Below, in pieces: positions 12,662 to 18,354 of a DNA stretch of 18,354 bases; position 1 is the stretch's first letter, and the number at the start of each line of letters is the position of its first letter. Made by a program: the position numbers and the translations under genes. The notes beneath the pieces were generated by a model that saw only the letters and a program-made list of their open reading frames with translations, was not told the DNA's origin and did no database searches. Source of the DNA: Nanobdellota archaeon. Its GTDB lineage: Archaea; Nanobdellota; Nanobdellia; Woesearchaeales; GW2011-AR15. The stretch lies in NCBI GenBank assembly GCA_018815145.1, contig JAHIYL010000191.1, positions 1 to 18,354 of the forward strand, written 5' to 3'.

Positions 12662-14455
12662 CTACTTCTCTCTCATTCTATCCTGCGCAAAATCATGTGC
12701 ATCTGTATAATTATGGATCAATAGTTTCCAGTCTGCGGCAGCGGCAATCCTTTTTGCTTTCAATTTGTTCTCAATCCTGTCTTGTTTAGAATATTGGGAA
12801 AACGTGTGCATGATTTCAGCAAGCTGCTCGATGACTTCTTCATCAGTCTTATTATGTCGTTTCAGGACAAATATGCCTTTGTTCTTATTGCCTTTGTCCA
12901 TTTTTTCAATATATCTGCCGAATCCTGCAAGATCTGTTGTAAGTGATGCAACTCCCAGGCTTCCTGTCTCTGCAGGTGTGTAGCCCCAGGGTTCATAGTA
13001 ACTTGGGAATATTCCAAAGTGCGAACCGACAATGGTCTCATAATAATTGAGCCCCAGCAAAGAATCCCTTCCGGTAAGATAGATTGGGTAATAGATCACT
13101 TTGACCTTATCATCTTTACTGTTCAGCAGATTGCTATCCCTGATTCCGTTCAATATATCATTTGTGCTTTCATTTGAAAGATTATGTGTGCAGATCGGAG
13201 GCAGGCCATAGCGTGCATATCTGACAAGCCGTTTTCTGGTCTCTTTATGTAATGAATCACCGAGGAGGAATGTATCGTCAATCTGGTGCTTTGCAAGCAG
13301 CCCGTATTTCAGGCGCTCCATGATTTCACCGCTTATGTCATATAATGAATCTTTCAGATCATCATAGAGGGTCTTATTGTTTATCAGTTCTGATTTGATC
13401 CCTTCGGCAAATCCGGGAACTAGTATCAGCACAACAATGGTCTTTTCTGATTTTTCTTCAATCAGCTTTTGATTAAGCCTTGACAATGATTTCAATAGCA
13501 CGTCAATACCTTTGGTCCTGAATTCATATCTACCCGCAAGGAAATAGAGCAGGGTATTGTCAATGTCAAAACTATAATATGGAAAAAAATAGTACATCAA
13601 AAAATCAAGGATCTTCTGCTTAAGGAACTTATGTTTGATGGATGCATCTTCAAAAGTTGGGAAGATGTCAATATTCAGTCCATTTGGCAGCAGGACATCA
13701 GGTTTTTTCCCAAGGAAATGCCTAGCTTCGATTCCTGTGATCTCAGAGACAGTTGTGAAGCAATCTGCATTTGTTGCACAGGCTTTTTCAGTGAGATGTT
13801 TTGCCTGTATATTATATCGATATGCTTCTTCTTCAGGATTGATCTTGTCCATGATCGAATAGAGATCAATATTTTTTCCGACAAGAGTGCGGCCCAGCAT
13901 GGTTGCATGGGTGGTGAAGACTGTTGCCACATTTGCCTTTGCATGCTTAAGATAAAGAAGACCTCCTCCGCTCATCCATTCATGGAATTGTGCAGTGATG
14001 TTTTTATCTTTTAGGTTTTTTTTAGCTTCTTCTATCAAGATACCTATTGATGTTGACCAGACCATAGGTTCATCATAGTCATAATACGATGTACCCAGAG
14101 AGTCGATCTTGAAAGATTCCCATAATTTTGCCTTGATCTTGTTGTTGTTATGGGCAAAGCCGGAGTACTCAATCAGGATGGTATTTGGATCACCATCGAT
14201 AAGCCAATGCCCGAAATGGCATATTATGCCCTGATCTTTTATCTTGTCAAATGTATTTTTCAGGAACACCGGTGGTTCTTTTTCTTCAAAATTTCCTGAT
14301 ACATTCTCCTTGAAATATGGTCCGACCAGAAAATAGTTTTCTTGATATTGTTCTTTTATGAGCGCAGCCTTTGAAGTGACGACTGTGAATATTCCTCCGA
14401 CTTTATTACAGACTTCCCATGAGACTTCAAACAGAATATCGCTCTTTGCAGCCAT
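12662..14455 (-). CDS. GT3-type glycogen synthase
   Basis: A 597-residue glycosyltransferase of family GT3, the animal/fungal glycogen synthase type, rather than the GT5 GlgA type. The N-terminus ILFEVSWEVCNKVGGIFTVV (7-26) is the GT3 donor-loop signature. Further landmarks are FHEWMSGGGLLYLK (157-170), FTTHATMLGRTL (180-191), FTTVSEITGIEARHFLGKKP (233-252), the basic GRYEFRTKG (308-316) and the catalytic E488 and E496 in YYEPWGYTPAE. It would add alpha-1,4 glucose from an NDP-glucose. I see no C-terminal arginine cluster like the one that senses glucose-6-phosphate in yeast and animal enzymes, so its regulation may differ. It begins 4 nt after the preceding DUF gene, with a weak SD, so it is probably translationally coupled. 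Confidence 0.9.
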   Translation of the reverse strand: MAAKSDILFEVSWEVCNKVGGIFTVVTSKAALIKEQYQENYFLVGPYFKENVSGNFEEKEPPVFLKNTFDKIKDQGIICHFGHWLIDGDPNTILIEYSGFAHNNNKIKAKLWESFKIDSLGTSYYDYDEPMVWSTSIGILIEEAKKNLKDKNITAQFHEWMSGGGLLYLKHAKANVATVFTTHATMLGRTLVGKNIDLYSIMDKINPEEEAYRYNIQAKHLTEKACATNADCFTTVSEITGIEARHFLGKKPDVLLPNGLNIDIFPTFEDASIKHKFLKQKILDFLMYYFFPYYSFDIDNTLLYFLAGRYEFRTKGIDVLLKSLSRLNQKLIEEKSEKTIVVLILVPGFAEGIKSELINNKTLYDDLKDSLYDISGEIMERLKYGLLAKHQIDDTFLLGDSLHKETRKRLVRYARYGLPPICTHNLSNESTNDILNGIRDSNLLNSKDDKVKVIYYPIYLTGRDSLLGLNYYETIVGSHFGIFPSYYEPWGYTPAETGSLGVASLTTDLAGFGRYIEKMDKGNKNKGIFVLKRHNKTDEEVIEQLAEIMHTFSQYSKQDRIENKLKAKRIAAAADWKLLIHNYTDAHDFAQDRMREK

Positions 14456-14459
14456 CTTT

Positions 14460-15170
14460 TTACCCGAGTGTTGACATCTTTGCGATAATCAATCCGACCA
14501 CTATCCCAATAAATACTCCAACGAAAAATATCGCTGTTGTCTCTTTGCCCATGAATTTGATATGGTGATGCTTGAAAAATTCTTCCATGGAATGATTTTC
14601 ATGCGATTTTTGATCAGCCTTATGGTGCTCTTCATGATGATGTTCATGGCGACTGCTGTGCATAGGCTCTTGTTTTTTTGGTTCAGCAGCATGTTCTTTT
14701 TTATCATGATGCTCCGGATGATGTTCATCCTTTGACTTGTCATGATCTGATTTATGTTCGGCAGAAGCTTTGGATTCAGCATTTTTTTGTACTTCCTGTT
14801 TTGTTCCTTCCAGAAGATGATCATGGTATGGTATCAGTTCAACATGCTTTTCAGCTTCAGATTTTTTATCTTCTTTTTCTTTTTCAGGTATATCCCCTGA
14901 TTTTTTCTTTAGGTTATTGAGCCGATCATTTATCATGCTTATGGTCTCTTCTTTGTCACTGGTTGTCCGGAGTTCACTGGCAAGCTCACTATCCTTCACC
15001 ACATCATTGATCCAGTTGGCAAAGTGGTTGTAATCCTCACCTACAAAATTCCTGAACATATCCCGGTCCATGGCGACAATTGCTGTCTTCATGTCCATAA
15101 TGTTCAATAACTTCTTGTCACCAAGAAAAAAAGCACTTTCCTCAGAAACATTTTTTAAAAAATTTGACAT
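14460..15170 (-). CDS. DUF5752-like protein with a His-rich linker and C-terminal membrane anchor
   Basis: 236 residues in three parts. The N-terminal ~85 residues are a paralogue of the next gene upstream, sharing the pattern MFRNFVGEDYNHFANWINDV and SELASEL. I recall this as the uncharacterised family DUF5752; that name is from memory. Residues 86-205 are a charged, disordered linker with 19 histidines between 139 and 203 (for example HEHHHEEHH). Residues 211-230 (TTAIFFVGVFIGIVVGLIIA) form one hydrophobic helix followed by a six-residue tail, the layout of a tail-anchored protein with a cytosolic N-terminus. It sits directly before the GT3 glycogen synthase gene (4-nt gap). A membrane scaffold or metal-responsive role is inference. 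Confidence 0.75.
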   Translation of the reverse strand: MSNFLKNVSEESAFFLGDKKLLNIMDMKTAIVAMDRDMFRNFVGEDYNHFANWINDVVKDSELASELRTTSDKEETISMINDRLNNLKKKSGDIPEKEKEDKKSEAEKHVELIPYHDHLLEGTKQEVQKNAESKASAEHKSDHDKSKDEHHPEHHDKKEHAAEPKKQEPMHSSRHEHHHEEHHKADQKSHENHSMEEFFKHHHIKFMGKETTAIFFVGVFIGIVVGLIIAKMSTLG

Positions 15171-15183
15171 TCATCCCACCCCA

Positions 15184-15537
15184 TTATAGATATTTTTGTA
15201 TCATGAATTTGAGTATTTTTATCTCCGTATCCTTAATTTCCCAGGTATCTTTCAGTTCATCTGCAAGATCAGGTTCGTTCAGGATATCACGTACCCAGTT
15301 TGCAAAATCATTCCTTTCATCGTTTACATGATGTCTGAAGACTCCTTCATTCATCGTTTCCAGACTGCCAACTAATTCTTTGAGGTTTTTTATAGCAACA
15401 CCTGAGGTAAGTATGAAGTAATGTTCTGGCTTTGCTTCAGTAAGTTTCTTTGATAATCTTTTAGAAGTACTTTTTTTTGCTTTTTTAAATTTTATTTTCT
15501 TTGTTTGTGCTTTTTTCTTTATTTGGTTTTCAGTCAT
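15184..15537 (-). CDS. Short DUF5752-like protein
   Basis: 117 residues: a lysine-rich tail (about 6-32) followed by a single DUF5752-like domain (about 37-117). Its HYFILTSGVAIKNLKELVGS and FRHHVNDERNDFANWVRDIL segments align with the larger downstream paralogue, with FANW as the most conserved core. There is no signal peptide or membrane segment. A good AGAGGTGA SD lies 6 nt before the ATG and a TATA-like AATATATAGG near 15570 could give this pair its own promoter, 60 nt after the GH57 gene. Family members are not characterised. The basic tail might bind RNA, acidic lipids or the acidic linker region of its paralogue. Confidence 0.72.
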   Translation of the reverse strand: MTENQIKKKAQTKKIKFKKAKKSTSKRLSKKLTEAKPEHYFILTSGVAIKNLKELVGSLETMNEGVFRHHVNDERNDFANWVRDILNEPDLADELKDTWEIKDTEIKILKFMIQKYL

Positions 15538-15568
15538 GATAATTCACCTCTTTTTGGTTTACAATAAT

Positions 15569-15578
15569 GAATATATAG
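15569..15578 (-). promoter_or_regulatory. Possible internal promoter before the DUF5752-like pair
   Basis: CCTATATATT on the minus strand, centred about 36 bp before the ATG at 15537. It predicts a start near 15548, so the DUF pair and the GT3 gene could be expressed apart from GT4 and GH57. Confidence 0.35.
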
Positions 15579-15597
15579 GTTCGCTTTTCTTTTGATA

Positions 15598-16818
15598 TTA
15601 TATATTGAGGAGCATGCTCGGATGTTCTGATATATTTGGTTTTTCAGTAGTATTCTTCAACCTATGTGCAATATCGTTGAGTATATTCATATAGCTTATA
15701 TATGAATCATAAGGTGAGTCGTATGGATTGAAATACTTGTGTACATCTCCATCCTCAAACCATTTTGTGCACATATAATAGAAATGATCACTGGTCTGCA
15801 ACCTTCGCCAGTCTGACAATAGCTTCCTGTCACCATTATCCTTTACTATTTTTTCAAAAGCATATATTTCTGCAAGAGCTGTATTCTGCATCTTGTTGCC
15901 TCTCCACGCAGAAAGATCTCGTTCCACATCAGCCCAGGATACCGGGTTATGTATATCAAGTTCAGCAACAGGATTGAGTAAAGCAATTTCGCTGGGAGTC
16001 CTGAACTGTATATTTTTGTCCAATAGCGCCTGTGGCAGACTATTGAAGAAATTAAATATGCCGGTATCTTCCCATTGGTGCTCTCCAAAGGTCTCATAGT
16101 CCATAAAAAGATTCACTGTTTCACCTTCAGCTTTTGCAATCCAATCAGCATATTTTTCTACAGTAAGCGGCCACTCTTCCCAGCTCCTGTTTGAGAACCT
16201 GAATGCAATATCATCGCTAAGCTTGTAGTTCTTCAGAAGTAGCTTTATGTTTTCAGCGGTCTTTGGTGTGTACACATAATTTGGGCTTCTCCAGCCAAGT
16301 ACTTGATCAGCACCTTCGGCAATAATGGCTTTATATCCCATGTGCTGGATGAAATTTGCCAATTCATTATTGAATATCAATTCAGTGTTTCTGAATACAG
16401 TAGGTTCCTGCCCGAAAAGCTCTTTTATCTTTTTCTTGTGCATCAGCACCTGCTCTCTGAATTCTTCTTTTGAATACAAAAAAGAAAGAGAGTGATGGTA
16501 TGTTTCTGAAAGGAACTCAACACAACCTGTTTTTGCCAGTTTCTTGAATGAATCCAGTACTTCCGGAGAGTATTTTTCAAATTGTTCCAGTGCATTCCCG
16601 GTGATTGAATATGATACTCTAAAATTGCCTTTATTCTCATCAATCAATTTTAGCATTAGATTATTTGTAGGAACATAGCATTTCTTTGCCACTTTCTGCA
16701 TGATTTTCCTGTTTTCCTTTATGTTGAAATATCCTTTGTCCTTTCCAATATCAAATACAGTGTACTTATTCATCCTGTATGGCTGGTGCACCTGAAAATA
16801 GAAACAGACATTTTTCAT
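15598..16818 (-). CDS. GH57 glycoside hydrolase (alpha-amylase type)
   Basis: A 406-residue GH57 enzyme acting on alpha-glucans. Conserved regions: HQPY (11-14), ITGNALEQF (72-80), CVEFLSETYHHS (99-110), VFRNTELIFN with the nucleophile E146, and NLFMDYETFGEHQW with the acid/base D240, then DLSAWRGNKMQNTA near 305-318. The FMDYETFGEH form is typical of the archaeal GH57 alpha-amylase group rather than branching enzymes or amylopullulanases. No signal peptide is seen, so it works in the cytosol on stored glucan. Its start overlaps the GT4 stop by 4 nt (ATGA), so the two are translationally coupled. A glucanotransferase activity is an alternative that sequence alone does not exclude. Confidence 0.92.
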   Translation of the reverse strand: MKNVCFYFQVHQPYRMNKYTVFDIGKDKGYFNIKENRKIMQKVAKKCYVPTNNLMLKLIDENKGNFRVSYSITGNALEQFEKYSPEVLDSFKKLAKTGCVEFLSETYHHSLSFLYSKEEFREQVLMHKKKIKELFGQEPTVFRNTELIFNNELANFIQHMGYKAIIAEGADQVLGWRSPNYVYTPKTAENIKLLLKNYKLSDDIAFRFSNRSWEEWPLTVEKYADWIAKAEGETVNLFMDYETFGEHQWEDTGIFNFFNSLPQALLDKNIQFRTPSEIALLNPVAELDIHNPVSWADVERDLSAWRGNKMQNTALAEIYAFEKIVKDNGDRKLLSDWRRLQTSDHFYYMCTKWFEDGDVHKYFNPYDSPYDSYISYMNILNDIAHRLKNTTEKPNISEHPSMLLNI

Positions 16819-18062
16819 CTTGTCCTTAGAACCTCATCGTAAACATCCATACATTTTTCAGCAGCAACATCCCATGTGAGAGCCCTGACTTCGGTTTTTC
16901 CATCAGTCCTTAGCATATCTCCAATAGAGTTGTATTTGAGTACAGATACTATCTTATTTGTCATTTCATCAATATCCCAAAAATCAACTTTCAATGCATT
17001 CCTGACAACTTCTGAAACACCTGATTGCTTTGACATTAGAACAGGAGTATCATTTTTCATGGATTCAAGCGGAGTGATGCCAAAAGGTTCACTTACTGAG
17101 GGCATTACATAAAGATCTGCCATTTGGTATGCAAGGTCTTTCTCCCTGCCAGTTAAGTGGCCTGTAAAAAGAACATTTTTTCCGATTCCCAAATCAGCTG
17201 CTCTTTCAATCATTCTGCCGTACATATCACCGCTTCCGGCAACAACAAATCTGACATTTGGCATCATATCAAGCACTCTTTTAGCTGTCTCAAGAAAATA
17301 ATCAGGTCCCTTTTGTAGTGTCAATCTTCCAAGGAATAGAACAATTTTTTCATTTTCATTTTTAGTAAATTCTTGTTTTACTTCATTATCATTAAAATAC
17401 ACGCCATTATGCACAACCTGAATTTTTGATGGGTCAATACCATAGTGATGTACAACCTTATCTTTTGTAAAATTACTTACAGCAATCACTTTATCTGCCA
17501 TGTGCATCCCATATCTTTCAATATCATATACATGTTGGTTTACATTGCCTCCGGTTCTGTCAAATTCAGTTGCATGCATATGTACAACTAAGGGTTTGCC
17601 GGATTTTTCCTTTGCACTCACACCAGCTTTATATGTCATCCAGTCATGCGCATGTATGATATCAAAGTCTTCAAAACTTGCTACAACTTTCACTTTGTCC
17701 GCAAATCTTTCAACCTCTTCAAAAAGGTCTTTTCCATAGATGGATTCAGCATATTCATCTCTTTCTCTCTGGGCTAGCTCACGGATATGTTTTGAGTATT
17801 CTTTTTTGTATTCTTCTGATGTCATGTAAGGATAGAGCATCGTATCAATATGATGGAATTTCAGCTTCTTGTTCTCAATGTAAAGATTTTCAGTGAAGAT
17901 CATATTGATATGAGAAGACTCTGCAGATCTTTTTCCTTTTGGCAGGACAAACACTACATCGACGTTTTTAGTACTCAATCCCTTGGTGAGCCCATGGCAG
18001 GCAGTCCCAAGCCCGCCTCTTGAGTGAGGTGGAAATTCCCACCCAAGCATCAATACTTTCAA
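16815..18062 (-). CDS. GT4-family glycosyltransferase (glucan/glycogen synthase-like)
   Basis: A 415-residue GT-B fold enzyme. Signatures: WEFPPHSRGGLGTACHGL (8-25), the catalytic-region IIHAHDWMTYKAG (135-147), H163 in HMHATEFDR, the donor-site R246 and K251 in LFLGRLTLQKGPD, and the E-x7-E motif in SEPFGITPLE (324-333). This resembles archaeal GT4/GT5 glycogen synthase-like enzymes that sit next to GH57 genes. The start is TTG at 18062 with a GAGGTGA SD about 8 nt upstream; an ATG four codons in is weaker because it has no SD. It is the first gene of the glucan operon and overlaps the GH57 gene by 4 nt. Whether it primes, elongates or branches glucan alongside the GT3 enzyme is not settled by sequence. 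Confidence 0.9.
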   Translation of the reverse strand: MKVLMLGWEFPPHSRGGLGTACHGLTKGLSTKNVDVVFVLPKGKRSAESSHINMIFTENLYIENKKLKFHHIDTMLYPYMTSEEYKKEYSKHIRELAQRERDEYAESIYGKDLFEEVERFADKVKVVASFEDFDIIHAHDWMTYKAGVSAKEKSGKPLVVHMHATEFDRTGGNVNQHVYDIERYGMHMADKVIAVSNFTKDKVVHHYGIDPSKIQVVHNGVYFNDNEVKQEFTKNENEKIVLFLGRLTLQKGPDYFLETAKRVLDMMPNVRFVVAGSGDMYGRMIERAADLGIGKNVLFTGHLTGREKDLAYQMADLYVMPSVSEPFGITPLESMKNDTPVLMSKQSGVSEVVRNALKVDFWDIDEMTNKIVSVLKYNSIGDMLRTDGKTEVRALTWDVAAEKCMDVYDEVLRTR

Positions 18063-18074
18063 GATAGGTTCACC

Positions 18075-18088
18075 TCAAAAATTTTTGA
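18075..18088. promoter_or_regulatory. 14-bp palindrome next to the GT4 ribosome-binding site
   Basis: TCAAAAATTTTTGA is a perfect palindrome that abuts, and slightly overlaps, the GAGGTGA Shine-Dalgarno sequence. It could be a protein-binding site, but its AT-only core makes a chance occurrence possible. Confidence 0.25.
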
Positions 18089-18202
18089 TGAAAACTCCAG
18101 AACAGAATATACTACTGTCAATCCAACTGCACCTCTTTATTTTTGATTATTGAGTCACCCCACGTACCTCAAAATAGTTAAATATGCTCATTGTATGATC
18201 CA

Positions 18203-18216
18203 GATATTTATATATC
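18203..18216 (-). promoter_or_regulatory. Candidate TATA box of the glucan operon
   Basis: GATATATAAATATC on the minus strand. It predicts a start near 18183 and a leader of about 120 nt before the TTG start. The remaining sequence to 18354 is AT-rich and shows no gene that I can support. Confidence 0.4.
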
Positions 18217-18354
18217 TTTCTACTATAAAATCACTCTCATTTATATGTGTTTCTGGAGAACTCAATTCTGTGAGATTTAGGATTGCATCATCAAATGAAA
18301 AAATAAATTATAAGTTCATGAAAATATTAGTTCATTTATTTCGTCTCACATAAT

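Noticed and set aside
18150..18353. Sixty-seven-codon plus-strand frame at the window end starting with TTG
   Set aside because: No SD, overlaps the glucan operon promoter region and has no recognisable domain.
1..18354. tRNA, rRNA or CRISPR array
   Set aside because: No T-arm-like pattern with an acceptor stem, no rRNA sequence and no regularly spaced direct repeats were seen by eye.

Overview
The window looks archaeal, and is AT-rich. PheS carries N-terminal winged-helix repeats and the PheT core is of the archaeal/eukaryotic type. TATA boxes sit about 26 bp before predicted transcript starts, some transcripts look leaderless, and termination seems to use short T-tracts. Compact genes, many microproteins and a glycogen-type sugar cluster suggest a DPANN-like archaeon (Woesearchaeota/Pacearchaeota type); that placement is inference and no rRNA is present to confirm it.

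Layout: 183-1460 (+) is an AAA_14/DUF4143 ATPase. It converges on a phenylalanyl-tRNA synthetase operon (1466-5699, minus: pheS, a 60-residue coiled-coil protein, a structured RNA element, then pheT). PheT has an unusual C-terminal extension that looks like a complete second B3/B4-type domain. The region upstream of pheS has four copies of an octamer in two inverted pairs. 6115-7717 is a complete IS66-like insertion sequence with 22-bp terminal inverted repeats, an intact DDE transposase and a DUF2080 partner gene.

7801-8400 (+) holds three microproteins: a very acidic 34-mer, a 52-residue zinc ribbon and a 72-residue two-helix membrane protein with a possible heme-binding histidine pattern. 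Then come a sugar-1-phosphate nucleotidyltransferase (minus), an unrecognised 236-residue protein (plus), a GalT-family nucleotidylyltransferase (minus), a second copy of the structured RNA element (plus) and a PLP aminotransferase (minus).

12662-18062 (minus) is a probable alpha-glucan operon: GT4 glycosyltransferase, GH57 glycoside hydrolase, two paralogous DUF5752-like proteins (one with a histidine-rich linker and a C-terminal membrane anchor) and an animal/fungal-type GT3 glycogen synthase. With the nucleotidyltransferase and GalT homologue, these genes could supply NDP-sugar and make, remodel and possibly tether a storage glucan.

The strongest candidates for something undescribed are the two-copy RNA element with compensatory pairing, the membrane-anchored DUF paralogue pair inside the glycogen cluster, and the PheT-B3/B4 fusion.
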